Origin: Lamellibrachia satsuma
Taxonomy: Eukaryota; Annelida; Polychaeta; Sabellida; Siboglinidae
Assembly: GCA_033239005.1 (NCBI GenBank)
Contig: BSQZ01000005.1
Coordinates: forward strand, 515,001 to 579,000
DNA: 64,000 nucleotides
Direction: 5' to 3'
In this document: one piece after another, positions 26,571 to 38,084 of the stretch
Layout: every line of letters begins with the position of its first letter
Position numbering within the stretch: the stretch's first letter is position 1
Position numbers and translations under genes: made by a program
Notes under the pieces: generated by a model
Told to the model about the DNA's origin: nothing
Databases searched by the model: none
What the model saw: only the letters and a program-made list of their open reading frames with translations

Positions 26571-27767
26571 TTACGTCTCAAAATAAAATATCCCTTTTGT
26601 ATCTACCAAGTATAGATGTTTTGTACATTTTTTGAAAGCGAAAATATTTTTACAGTTTCTTAATGCAATACTTAGGCCATTCCAAAGGTTAACACCAACA
26701 ATAGACAAACATTTAGCCCTTAGTGCAGTAAGAACTTTAATCTTTTCGAATTTGTCCCTTTGCCTTGTGTTGTGCAAACTATCTTCATTAGAATAAAATA
26801 ATCTTTGAATGCTATTGGGCAATAGTTTATATTTCACTTTTTACATCAATATAGATGTTTTGCATTCAATTAGGCAGAAAAAATTAATAAATGTAAGATT
26901 AATAAATAAGATATTTGTAAGATCACGAGCCTTTACTCCACAAATAATTCTCACAACTCTCTTTTGTAGAGTGAATACGGCATTAGATTTGCCCATATCT
27001 CTGAGCAGTAGTCTATATGGGGCAAGAAAAGGGAGAAGTCCAAAAGTAATTAATGCCGAATTAATTTCTTTAATAAAAAAATTATTTTGAAATTATTGAG
27101 ATTGTTTTAGCCAATTTGGATTTTACCGATTTTTCCAAGAAAGCTTATCATCAATAATTATGCCAAGACTTTTTTATACACTCTTTCTATAATGTTTTGG
27201 TTTATTGTTATTGCAATATCTGAAGAAAACCTTCCTTTTCTAAATACCATGTAATCAGTTTTACTACATCGTATGATTATATGTTTTCCTTTATTTAATT
27301 TCAGTTCTACTGCAACGCATTCCATAATATTGTCCACTTTTAATTTCCATAAAATCAATAGATTTTGAGATGTAAATTGCCACTCCTCCCCCTCTGTTAT
27401 CTTCTCAGTTAACATGCACAGCTTCGTACCCTTGTAATGGAAAACAATTGACATTGAGGTGATGAACCGACGTTTCACTGATGACAATGACATCACATGG
27501 ATGTCTCAGCACATATAAATAAACTTTTATATTTACAAAGTTTGTGTTTAAGCTTCTGGCATGGAAGTGAATCATAGATAATGACGACTTAGTGTTTTTT
27601 GCCTTGAAACCAAATTGCGATTCTGTAAAGTAAGAACCGTCTACATTAATTGTATTGTAAACGTTTTTGTCAGGATTGATGTAATTATCGTAATCACTGT
27701 GTGAATATTCTGAATGGGCAAAACTGTTGAAGTCAAATTCAGTTGTTTGTTCTTTCAATTCAGGCAA
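26571..27767 (-). mobile_element. Internally deleted LINE: endonuclease head joined to RT C-terminal tail
   Basis: Minus strand: the 5' part reads SLSMIHFHARSLNTNFVNI and DVIVISETSVHHLN, an APE endonuclease start. From about 27290 it switches to CSKTDYMVFRKGRFSSD, LGIIIDDKLSW, LLPFLAPYRLLL and GVNLWNGL, the region after the RT catalytic core in Crack/Daphne/CR1-like LINEs. The RT palm, including YxDD, is absent. Several stops and frameshifts occur. Confidence 0.8.
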
Positions 27768-27769
27768 TG

Positions 27770-28710
27770 ACTTATTCTTTCAAGTTTACTAGTAGTCAGT
27801 AAGAATTCATCATAATTTATATCGTGAAAGGGAAAATCATGAATAAAAGGCAGTTCCATTATCTAAGTTTTGTATAGTCCTTAATAAATAACAATAATTT
27901 TAAATGTTAATTTATAATAACTGATTTTAATTAGGCATAAACCTAAGCTAAGAGAAAACCGCTCTAATACATTAGTTTCAGGTCAAAACTCAACACCTTG
28001 TCGGGCGACCCATTTGTTTCAGACTAAATGTCGCGACGTGGACTAGGGACACGTGTCATCAGAGCTGTAACTAATTCTTGCTAACGGCAGTGCTGTTAGC
28101 GAGTGACCTAATCGTTAGTCAGCGTGTTTTTGTTGTACACGACGTGATGGTTCATTTGTCAGTGCAAAAGTTCCACGCCCATCCAGCCTTATTGAGTCAA
28201 CAGTGTCTGCGACGTTAGACAATGGCGTGGTGACAATGAACAATTCATGTCGTGTGCCGCACGAGATGGCATTCAAAAGCTAATTGCAGAAAATATCACG
28301 AGAGACATACACGCTGATAAAAACTTGTGGCAAACCGTTCCATTAAACGTCCGTCAACGATGTTTGTTCGGCGGCGTGCGACACGTAGTGGGCTGCCGTA
28401 GGAAACCTCAAAATGAGGGCGTCTTCGCTGAATGACAATATGACATTCAAAGCGGTCGTCCGAAGAATTGTCGATACCCAGGCGATGACGGCGAACTGGC
28501 GTGGGATTCGACGGAAAGCTGACATATTAGCGCACCGCAGAGGATGTGTACGTCATACGTTTACGGAAACGATACGTCGGGACGACTAGCTGTGGGTGGA
28601 AGCGATAAACAAGCAGACCGCGTCCTGTCAGATGTTACGCCCTTATATCGCCGCTTTCAACTATTTACTAGATGAGCTAAAGTGAATGACATGTAGCTCT
28701 GACGGCGTTT
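27770..28710. other. No gene supported
   Basis: An AT-rich first part and a GC-richer part (28230-28640) with short open frames on both strands that resemble nothing I recognise. Decayed mobile DNA is possible. Confidence 0.35.
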
Positions 28711-28715
28711 TGTAA

Positions 28716-28756
28716 TACGTTTTGTAATACGTTTTGTAATACGTTTTGCAATACTG
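28716..28756. repeat. (ACGTTTTGTAAT)n, 3-4 copies
   Basis: Perfect 12 bp units, last one with one change. Confidence 0.9.
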
Positions 28757-28899
28757 AGATATGACACAAATGACGCAAACTCCAGTTTCTCGTAATCTTT
28801 AAAACATGTGGTTTTCTAAGTATCCATCCTCGTACCATTGTCAACAGTGAAGTGAACAGTGAAGTGAACAGTCACTGGCAAACGTGTCAACATCTGCTC

Positions 28900-29290
28900 A
28901 AGAAAATGCGGGAAAGTGCTAAAGAAAAAGCGGGAAAGTACTCAAGAAAAAGCGGGAAAGTGATAAAAAAAAATGCGGGAAAGTGTTAAAGAAAATGCGG
29001 GAAAGTGCTAAAGAAAAAGCGGGAAAGTGCTCAAGAAAATGCGGGAAAGTGCTAAAGAAAATGCGGGAAAGTGCTAAAGAAAAAGCAGGAAAGTGATCAA
29101 AAAAATGCCGGAAAGTGCTAAAGAAAATGCGGGAAAGTGTTAACAAAAAGTGGGAAAGTGCTCAAGAAAATGCGGGAAAGTGCTAAAGAAAATGTGGGAA
29201 AGTGATCAAGAAAAAGCGGGAAAGTGCTTAAGAAAAAGCGGGAAAGTGCTCACGAAAAAGTGGGAAAGTGCTCATGAAAAGCGGGAAACT
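28900..29290. repeat. 22 bp minisatellite, about 17 copies
   Basis: Units read aaaatgcgggaaagtgctaa plus ag, with gct/gat/gtt and tgcg/agcg/agtg variants. The last units are shortened. Confidence 0.95.
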
Positions 29291-29299
29291 CCCTTCTCA

Positions 29300-30120
29300 A
29301 CTCAACTCGTTTTTAGCGGTTGTCCGTCTTTCTTAACGTGTTATTTCGTGGGTCGCCATTTTGATGTGTCGTTCTCGTTCGCGGTGAGCGCACACGCAAG
29401 AAAGAGTATGAAATCACTTGAGTCCAATCACAAAAAAGCGGGACATTTCGTCCAAAAAGCTGGAAATCGAAACCTCCAGAAAAGCGACATTTACCGCCCG
29501 TAAGCAGTAACGTCGACACACATGGGTCAGACTCACGTGGACGCTCCTTTATTTCTCCATCAAATTTTAACAACGCCGTCTTCCACGTGTCTAGCTATAT
29601 GCACGTCTCGGTGACGCTCTGTCTCAATTATGAATTCCGTTTCGCGAAGATCAAATACTATTTTCCTCGCTGGTGATGTAACTGAATTCGCCGGTTATTG
29701 GCCCCTACACAGCCGGATGTACAGGCAACCCCGGGGCTTGTCCTGGGCGTTGTTTTGTGCGCATCTCCACGATGCTGGGCAAAACGAGAGTACAGCCCTT
29801 TTTATGTTTTTTACAATTAGTTGTTGTGGATCAGTTTGATGTTGCGTGGTTGTTATTCGAGAGATAAAACAAAAAACATACAAAATAAAAAAATTACGTT
29901 TGTCTATTTCTATTCAGGTTTTTTCCCCAACAGCATGTGCTCAAAATGGCGTCTGAAATGAGGACATGCATTTCTTGGTCCACTTCACAATACTTTCTCA
30001 AGAAATACATAACACAAACAAACAAATGATCTTCCATAAAGCATAACAACGTTCACATAAAACTGTACCTTCCAAAAGATACGTTTCATATTGTCTTGTA
30101 TGTCCCGTTTACACTTAAGT
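29300..30120. other. No gene supported
   Basis: Mixed-composition DNA. It includes partly diverged aaaagcggga motifs to about 29490, as if the 22 bp array once extended further. Confidence 0.4.
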
Positions 30121-30122
30121 TT

Positions 30123-30330
30123 AACGTATCGTGGAGGTGCGCACGTGGTTGCGGTCGATGCGTTAAGTATCGTGGAGGTGCGCACGTGGTTGCGGTCGAT
30201 GCGTTAAGTATCGTGGAGGTGCGCACGTGGTTGCGGTCGATGCGTTAAGTATCGTGGAGGTGCGCACGTGGTTGCGGTCGATACGTTAAGTATCGTGGGG
30301 GTGTGCACGTGGTTGAGGTCGATACGTTAC
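30123..30330. repeat. 41 bp minisatellite carrying CACGTG boxes, 5 copies
   Basis: Each unit has taagtatcgtggaggtgcgc, then acgtggttgcggtcgatgcg. Every copy contains GCACGTGG (an E-box core). The last copies have tgtgcacgtgg and gatacg changes. Confidence 0.95.
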
Positions 30331-30570
30331 AGTGCTTGTTTTATATTCGTTGTATATGTCCGAAGCTTCGCAGTAATTCCCGGCGACAGACACGCCAATC
30401 CAGTGGACGGGGCTGGCTGTATGCGACATCACGCGTCACATGCAAACAGTTACGCCTTGTCGAGTTCAGCCGTACCCTCCCCTACCTTTTGTACCCAGGT
30501 TGTTTCTCACGACAAGTACACGCATGTCGAATAAAACAATACGATATTCGTATTGCACCGTAATCACCCT

Positions 30571-30834
<264 letters not shown>

Positions 30835-30839
30835 TGAAA

Positions 30840-31820
30840 AATGATGGCGCTGACGTAACTGCCGTTTATATTATGTTAATCGGGCACATGTAAACATAAA
30901 CACAGAAGACAGAACAAAGAGTGAGTGTGTTTTATTGGCACAGTAAGACGGAGCCAGGCGTTCCTTAAGAAACGATGAGGTTGGTAGGACAGAGCTAACC
31001 CGCTTCCGTCTTCGGGAGTGTCCCGGCATGCACCAACACGGTATGGATGTTTGGTGCTCATCTATTCACTTACGGAAATGTAGGATGACGATGGATGTCG
31101 AAATTAAATACCGTTATATAGCAAGGGTCAATATGTTGGTGAGTGAACACAAATGTCACAAAAATGTCCCTGGTGAATATTACGACTTTCGCAAAAAAAC
31201 TATACATTAAAATGTGGAATACCGAATATTTGAAAAACAAAACAAGAAGTCATTGTAAAAGCTGAAAGAAATTGCCGGAAATTAATGGATATCTACATTC
31301 TGGTTGGCCAGTACAAAACGTATATTCCTTTGTTCAGATATATATTTTAAATATGACCCGTGTTGCTGTTATTGTGAAGCATCCTGGTTATGCAAATATA
31401 CTTCGATTTTATTTTCTCGATAAGACGAACTTTCGGAGTGAAGTCAACCATTTTACTAATCGACGTTTCTCATCTGACTATAATCACGATCGATGACGCA
31501 GGTAGACGTTGTCCGACCACGTGGCAGTCGCTGATTCGTTGCGTGTGAAGATGCCATATTTCCTTGTCTATTCGTTACGCCACGGACAGATGGACGATGG
31601 ACCGTCTGCCGGACTGACGCGGCCGACCACCCCGGTACAGTCAGTTCATGTCAGTGTCAATCCGGTATCTATTTAAACACATTCGCCCTATGCGTAGCCT
31701 ACCGCGATTGTTAAAATCAGTATCACCAACAATCATTTTTATCATAATCATCATCATCATTAATTATTTTATGTCGTTTTGATTCGTGTTGTCTTCTGCT
31801 TCATCCATCTGGGCGTTAAC
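30840..31820. other. Unassigned spacer
   Basis: No coding exon or repeat array seen apart from short imperfect motifs. Confidence 0.4.
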
Positions 31821-31824
31821 GTAA

Positions 31825-31954
31825 TTAGCCAGGCCTGCGGATGCTGAGCGATGCATCATCCTCGTCCTCTCGGTGTCTTACAGCTGTGTCCTCCTCACGC
31901 GAAGGCTGCGTCTCTTTCGCCCGGGGCCGTTCCAGTCGGCCGCTTGCTTCAGCG
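31825..31954 (-). CDS. Possible terminal exon of the candidate secreted precursor
   Basis: Acceptor cacggttttcag; 43 codons including TAA in the required phase. The +1 alternative phase instead contains ADWNGPGRKRRSLRV, with an amidation/dibasic-like GRKRR, so the true phase is uncertain. Confidence 0.28.
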
Positions 31955-33004
31955 CTGAAAACCGTGGCACATTGTCAACCAACGACATTCGTTGAGATTT
32001 GAATTGTAATAAGTGATTTGTCACTGCTAAGAGAATGACAACCGAGATGAGCCATTGCTACACGTCCAGAATGTTAATCGAACAGGTAAGCACCGGTTAA
32101 TACCGATTTGTCACATGTCACCGCTAACAGAACGAAGGCAGAGAGAGGCCATTGCTACAGCGTCCTGAATGAAAACACAATGAAGCCGTGCTGCAATGCA
32201 ATCGAACAATGGAAACAATGCAGGACGCAACTAATGGGAATCGAAAACAAACCCACGGTCTGTAGCGTCAGTACGCTGCTTTCCAAGTCCTGCAGGACTC
32301 TTGTCAAGATGCAAGGCGCACGCGTGGGTAACCCCACGTGGCGACTTGCGGTCAGGAAGCCGCGGTGCACTTCACCGCGCTCGTCCCGCGACGGGGAAGA
32401 GAGTCACGTGTAACGTGAATAATAAAGAAAACAAACATGTCAATTCTCTTTCGAAACCGTTCTTCCCCGAAGTAGTAGATTTAAGGTTAATTTGTTTTTT
32501 CGGACCAGAATTTGTCTTCAGATCGGCGTCCGTGCAACGGCTGTATTGATATTTACATTAACTGGAATTGTGAATTGAATAGTGTTTTCATTCAGCACCA
32601 ATGAATTAATTTATCGAACTGAGTTAATTGGAACAGCCCAAATGTCCGATGATAGAAGGTGACGTTTTCATTCAGGTTTGTAGATCCCAAGTAAACACAA
32701 TCAACCATGTTACGGAGTTTTCTCTGAATGAATCGACGAGGTGACGTACAACAAAATCAACCATGTTACGTAGTTTTCCCTGAACGAATCGGCGAGGTGA
32801 CGTACAACAAAATCCATGCTACAGAAGATTCAAAGTTTCGTTTCAGATATCTGGGGATATGGTGGCCAGAAATTAATAATGAGAAAATAGGAAAAAGAAC
32901 AAATCAAAAACCAATAACAGAAATTAGAATTAGGAAGTGGAGGGGGGTACGCCCTATACTGAGGTATACATGTAGGTGCCGCACAAATGCCCCTGTTTGT
33001 GGCC

Positions 33005-33069
<65 letters not shown>

Positions 33070-35565
33070 CGAAGAAAAAATTTAAATTTTCTCTCTTTGT
33101 GCCCCAATTAAACCTGATAATTCTCTTTCATCGAAGAGGAAATTTCCCAATGAAAAAGTTCTGCCCGGGCTTACCTTACACTTATAGATATTAGATACAT
33201 TGTTCAATAATTCTCTCTTGGTGACCCTAAATTTCTTCATTTCTTTCTCTCTCTCCATGCGCTCCATGGGGCTCTGGTGGCACACCCCCACCGCTTTGGT
33301 ATGGCAGTACCCCCCCCGGGAGACAACTGGACAGGCCCAAACCCGCGTCCCGTGACAAGGGGTCTTCAGTGGTATGTGCTCCACCAGGGAGTGAGAAAGG
33401 CTTACATCAGCTGAGTCAAGTCTTCAGTGGTATGTGCTCCACCAGGGAGTGAGAAAGGCTTACATCAGCTGAGTCAAGTCTTCAGTGGTATGTGCTCCAC
33501 CAGGGAGTGAGAAAGGCTTACATCAGCTGAGTCAAGTCTTCAGTGGTATGTGCTCCACCAGGGAGTGAGAAAGGCTTACATCAGCTGAGTCAAGTCTTCG
33601 GATTGCAATAACAACAACATGGCTGCGTTCACACAATGGCGAAAATATAAACCCGCAAGTGCAAGAAGAGCGAGCTAGTCTCCGAAACTTGGTTCACATA
33701 AATGAACTAAATCTACATTATTTGGAATGATAACGTATTTCCAAACATTGAATCGAAAATTATATTCAGATATACGGATGTTTTTTATTTACCCATTAGT
33801 TTCGCTCCGACCCGAGAGGCGGCGCCATATCTGCCTCCGTATCCGGCGTCGTATCTCCGCTTTACTCTACAAAGTAAAGAAGAAAACACATCATAATCAA
33901 CACGATAATCTCCATGGCAACGGAGCTGGGAGAGACAGTCGGTCGGTCGGTCGGTCGGTCGGTCGGTCGGTCGGTCGGTCGGTCGGTCGGTCGGTCGGTC
34001 GGTCGGTCGGTCGGTCGGTCGGTCGGTCGGTCGGTCGGTCGGTCGGTCGGTCGGTCGGTCGGTCGGTCGGTCGGTCGGTCGGTCGGTCGGTCGGTCGGTC
34101 GGTCGGTCGGTCGGTCGGTCGGTCGGTCGGTCGGTCGGTCGGTCGGTCGGTCGGTCGGTCGGTCGGTCGGTCGGTCGGTCGGTCGGTCGGTCGGTCGGTC
34201 GGTCGGTCGGTCGGTCGGTCGGTCGGTCGGTCGGTCGGTCGGTCGGTCGGTCGGTCGGTCGGTCGGTCGGTCGGTCGGTCGGTCGGTCGGTCGGTCGGTC
34301 GGTCGGTCGGTCGGTCGGTCGGTCGGTCGGTCGGTCGGTCGGTCGGTCGGTCGGTCGGTCGGTCGGTCGGTCGTCGGTCGGTCGGTCGGTCGGTCGGTCG
34401 GTCGGTCGGTCGGTCGGTCGGTCGGTCGGTCGGTCGGTCGGTCGGTCGGTCGGTCGGTCGGTCGGTCGGTCGGTCGGTCGGTCGGTCGGTCGGTCGGTAC
34501 GTGCATGGCGGGCTTTAATGACATTATACGCCTGCAACAATTCATACACAGGAGATCTATTATTGTATTGTATTTGCTGAACTACAGCTACTAGTTGCGA
34601 AGAGTCGCGACTGTCCTCTCCGAGTAGTAATACAACCACAGAATTCACAGTTTCCGTAAGAAGTAAATCATTCATACGTACGCTCTTGCTGTTGGCTGGG
34701 TTTCGATGTCGTCTATCAACTTCTCCAAAAGTGCTAACGTCAGTATAGGTTCGTCGATGCTGTTTGACCTGAAAGTGGGGCATTCGTCAGAGAAAGGATT
34801 CGATGAGCGGTGCACATTAATCGCACCAACAGATGGCGCTACTCGTGTCATTGAAATACTGAGTTGTTGATGGTGAATCGCTCGTTTTGTTTCGAATCAT
34901 ATCGTGAAAAATCAAACCTATCTAGTATCCACTACGACATGCTAGTTCTAGTATCCACTACGACATGCTAGTTCTAGTATCCATTACGACATACTAGTTC
35001 GTTTGTGCTAATTTGTTATTTGGTTTTGATGAGATCGTAGGACAAACTGTTACATTAAGTTTGTTTGGATCCGGTCGAAAAATCAACGAAAAACGACAAA
35101 AAAACTATAAGCTACTCACACTTTAACAAGTTACCTGATTTAACGACTACATTTTTTTCGATAATGCTAACAAACGTACGAACATATCAACGAACCTGTT
35201 CGTGATGGGTTAAAGCCGTGGCGTATCTAGTGTCTCGCAAAGGGGGAGGCCGGGGGGGGGGGCAAGCCTAGTCACCCATTAGTTTACCGTGCTGCCGTGT
35301 AGTGGCGCAACAAGTTACGTACGAGAAAAATATTTTAGAAACTAAGCCAACGGGGGCATGACCTAATGCCCCCTCTAAATGTGCCACTAGACAAACACGA
35401 CTCACGATGAGCTAAGTGAACGGAAGAGTCAGTTTTGAACGTGGCCGCGCTGAAGAGAACCAACGTCACGCACCTGTCGACCCGGTAGGCTGCTGTCTTG
35501 ACGGTGTACGACATGAAGACGATGCAGGAACAAAAGAGAATCATCAGCTTGGTGTCCAGTAACAT
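31825..35565 (-). CDS. Candidate small secreted peptide precursor, three exons, about 102 aa
   Basis: Not recognised as a known family. Exon 1 (35565-35474) starts MLLDTKLMILFCSCIVFMSY and runs to TVKTAAYRVD: a short N-region, a hydrophobic core and a small-residue cleavage region, so a good signal peptide. It ends AG|GTGCGT. Exon 2 (34768-34682), after acceptor cccactttcag, reads RSNSIDEPILTLALLEKLID then DIETQPTAR, a Leu-rich amphipathic stretch, and ends GC|GTACGT. Exon 3 (31954-31825), after acceptor cggttttcag, is phase-compatible, acidic and Arg-rich (EASGRLERPRAKETQPSREE...SIRRPG) and ends TAA. The total is 309 bp, consistent with a neuropeptide- or hormone-type precursor. A TATA box lies 140 bp upstream of the ATG. 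Exons 1-2 are better supported than exon 3; other internal exons could exist. Confidence 0.4.
31980..32170. repeat. Two diverged direct copies of a ~100 bp unit
   Basis: Shared blocks: gatttgtcac-tg, accgctaa-aga, gagaggccattgctaca and gtcc-gaatg. Confidence 0.6.
32690..32820. repeat. Two tandem copies of a ~57 bp unit
   Basis: Units contain aatcaaccatgttacg-agtt, then cgaggtgacgtacaacaaaa. Confidence 0.85.
33010..33066. repeat. (CT)n microsatellite
   Basis: About 28 perfect dinucleotide units. Confidence 0.95.
33363..33597. repeat. 58 bp minisatellite, 4 near-identical copies
   Basis: Units start tcttcagtggtatgtgctcc and end catcagctgagtcaag. Copies are identical except at the edges, implying recent expansion. 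Confidence 0.95.
33937..34499. repeat. (GGTC)n microsatellite, about 563 bp
   Basis: About 140 perfect tetranucleotides with a single one-base slip at about 34372. The repeat has no stop in the Val-Gly-Arg-Ser (+) or Pro-Thr-Asp-Arg (-) frames, so long open frames appear on both strands. Confidence 0.98.
34682..34768 (-). CDS. Second exon of the candidate secreted precursor
   Basis: 87 bp exon between a strong acceptor (ccccactttcag) and a GTACGT donor. In the phase set by exon 1 it is fully open and codes for an amphipathic Leu/Ile-rich helix-like segment. Confidence 0.45.
34860..35210 (+). repeat. Dispersed family B copy with an internal 26 bp triplication
   Basis: Homologous to 8800-9000 through ctagtatccactac, ttttgatga-atc and gacaaact-ttaca. 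The motif tctagtatccactacgacat plus gctagt occurs three times here but once in the 8.8 kb copy. Confidence 0.65.
35216..35391. mobile_element. MITE-like element
   Basis: Left end gtggcgtatctag; right end gtgccactag, whose reverse complement ctagtggcac resembles the left end. G-run / C-run internal symmetry is present (ggggggaggccgggg and atgccccctctaaat). A half copy lies at 1843-1965. Confidence 0.65.
35474..35565 (-). CDS. Signal-peptide exon of the candidate secreted precursor
   Basis: 30 codons plus two bases. The Met at 35565 is followed by LLDTK and a 16-residue hydrophobic core, with cleavage most plausible after KTA or KTAA. The donor AG|GTGCGT was chosen because reading through gives no further signature and enters MITE DNA. 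Confidence 0.5.
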
Positions 35566-35704
35566 GACGACGACGTGTTGATAACGACGTTCACTCGTTG
35601 ACCTTCGGATGACGTTCGGATGACCTTCGACTGAAATTACACCATCTTATGTCAACTCGTCTGGTAATCCGTGCGAAATGTTACAAAACGAAAGGTCGCG
35701 CGTG

Positions 35705-35710
35705 TTATAA
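35705..35710 (-). promoter_or_regulatory. Candidate TATA box of the secreted-precursor gene
   Basis: Minus strand cctacTTATAAcacgcg, 140 bp upstream of the signal-peptide ATG. The transcription start would fall near 35675. Confidence 0.35.
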
Positions 35711-35719
35711 GTAGGCCGC

Positions 35720-36040
35720 TTTAATTCGCGTTTCTGCGTAATGGCGCTGATATATGTCGTTATATCCTACTAAGGAACGAAAATTGTCGCTGGACGTCAC
35801 CGTTTATCCGATTATTTAAGTGAATGACCTGCGTTTTAAAAGCCATTACATTTGGGTCGGCGATTTTTTGTAATTATACATTTGCTTTCACATTAGAAAC
35901 AATTATGATTATAGTGTTTATTTCCTGTTCATACATATGTATTTCTCTTTAATGTACATTGCAAAAACATCCACGATGCAGACAATCTAATACACTATGG
36001 TGGGCATGTTTGTACGAATCTCGTAGAATAATGATATCAC
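35720..36040. other. No feature recognised
   Basis: AT-rich spacer between the candidate promoter and the 35 bp array. Confidence 0.4.
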
Positions 36041-36372
36041 AGTATCATGCCTGTTTATCCTCCCCCCGTGATCACATGGTATCATGCCCGTTTGCGCCTT
36101 TCGTTATCACACGGTATCATGCCCGTTTGCGCCTTTCGCCATCATAGAGTATCATGCCCAATTACGCCCTTCGATATCACACAGTATCGTGCCCGTTTGT
36201 ATCCTTCGTCATCACACGGCATCATGCCCGTTTGCACCTTTCGATATCACACAGTATCATGCCCGTTTGCGCCCTTCGTCATCACACAGTATCATGCCCG
36301 TTTGCGCCCTTCGTTAGCACACAGTATCATCCCCGTTTGCGCTTTTCGTCATCATACTGTATCATGCGCGTT
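36041..36372. repeat. 35 bp minisatellite, about 9 copies
   Basis: Units read atcatgcccgtttgcgccct then tcgtcatcacacagt, moderately diverged. The unit is open in all three + frames. Confidence 0.95.
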
Positions 36373-36379
36373 TGCAGCC

Positions 36380-37360
36380 CATAATCCTGGGGTGCTTCGC
36401 TAAAAACATTTAAATATACCTTGCAAATGTTTACCTAGAAAGTCCCTGCGTGTTTGGTTCTAGCAAATAGAAATATAAGCCAGATTCAAAAGTTGCCAAG
36501 TACTTCGTATTACAAGAGATTCAACTGAGATTTCGACAATAAACAAAGGAAAAAACATAAAGCGTCAGTTGGGATAAAATATCATCATTGGTGGTAAAAT
36601 AGACGTGGAAAGCTAAACGACACAGATATTGATTCATGCGATCTTTGACGCTCGGTCTTAAGACATGTTGCTCGGGGATAATACGTGTGTCTTTACATCA
36701 AAGGAGAGATTCCACAGAAAGAGTGGTTGTATATGACAGAGGTCTGTGTCCATTTCAGATATTTCTTATACTCTAACATTTATCTCTGTGTAAAATGTAC
36801 GGGAGTATAAGTCCTGGATCCCTCCGAATGAGTTCTACATTTGTTAGCAGATTCAGGTATGAATAAATACATTATTGGCATACAAGATATACACCTTCTA
36901 CGTGACCCCATGCCATATACGTTTCAATGATGTTACGTTTAGTGTAGCCCAAAAGTATTAACCATCTAAGTATGTTACCACATCGCGTAATCGACTACTC
37001 GAAACATAATCAAATTACGGACGTTGTTGATAGGATTTGATTGAATTATGGTGATAGCCGAATGATGTGCAGTGTACGCTGTGTACGTTGTGGCCGCACT
37101 GCTAATAGGACTTTAAAAAAAAGTGGAACGGGACTTGATTGGCATAAAATGCGTTACGAGGCATGGACGTCGGGTCGCGCTGGGTGCGTTCATCGAGTGA
37201 CGTCATCATCGACCATTCGAAAAAGACTAGCGCAGTGATCTCCTGCTCAGATGTATGTCATCATGCTACCGATTACGAAGATATTGACAGTGCTCTTCCA
37301 GCCTAAGGAAGGACGGAGAAGTAGAGGCAACGAAGTAGCATCATTGAACTAAGAGTGTTC
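36380..37360. other. No gene supported
   Basis: Mixed DNA with short open frames only. Confidence 0.4.
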
Positions 37361-37370
37361 ATTTGACCCG

Positions 37371-38070
37371 ATGAAGTACGCGCTCTCACAGAGGACGGTA
37401 GATTATAAGAACACATTACCTACTTACTGCGTCAACGCCAGAAGTATGCATGTGCAAAAACAGAAGATGAAGTACGCGTTCTCACAGAGGACGGTAGATT
37501 ATAAGAACACATTACCTACTTACTGCGTCAACGCCAGAAGTATGCATGTGCAAAAACAGAAGATGAAGTACGCGTTCTCACAGAGGACGGTAGATTATAA
37601 GAACACATTACCTACTTACTGCGTCAACGCCAGAAGTATGCATGCGCAAAAACAGAAGATGAAGTACGCGTTCTCACAGAGGACGGTAGATTATAAGAAC
37701 ACATTACCTACTTACTGCGTCAACGCCAGAAGTATGCATGCGCAAAAACAGAAAATGAAGTACGCGTTCTCACAGAGGACGGTAGATTATAAGAACACAT
37801 TACCTACTTACTGCGTCAACGCCAGAAGTATGCATGCGCAAAAACAGAAGATGAAGTACGCGTTCTCACAGAGGACGGTAGATTATAAGAACACATTACC
37901 TACTTACTGCGTCAACGCCAGAAGTATGCATGCGCAAAAACAGAAGATGAAGTACGCTTTCTCATAGAGGACGGTAGATTATAAGAACACATTACCCACT
38001 TACTGCGTCAACGCCAGAAGTATGCATGCGCAAAAACAGAAGATGAAGTACGCGTTCTCACAGAGGATGA
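37371..38070 (+). repeat. 96 bp minisatellite, about 7.3 copies, in frame
   Basis: Each unit reads as 32 codons (MKYAFSQRTVDYKNTLPTYC, then VNARSMHAQKQK) with no stop until copy 7. The period is a multiple of three, so the frame survives across copies for 198 codons. Unit differences are few: Leu/Phe, Val/Ala and one silent Lys. No signal peptide or domain seen, and no splice or poly(A) context that proves a gene. Confidence 0.9.
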
Positions 38071-38084
38071 CAATATCCAGAGAG

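Noticed and set aside
28247..28435. 62-codon open frame
   Set aside because: No recognisable family and overlapping open frames on both strands; kept only as unassigned sequence.
33727..34783. Val-Gly-Arg-Ser and Pro-Thr-Asp-Arg repeat proteins
   Set aside because: Direct translations of the (GGTC)n microsatellite on both strands. The frame-cycling tetranucleotide without stops explains their length.
35335..35565. Single-exon 76-codon secreted protein
   Set aside because: Reading past the GTGCGT donor at 35473 runs toward and into a MITE-like element. The spliced model with exon 2 in phase is more plausible.
36041..38070. CRISPR-like direct repeats
   Set aside because: Units are contiguous with no unique spacers and no cas genes, and the host DNA is clearly eukaryotic with spliced genes.
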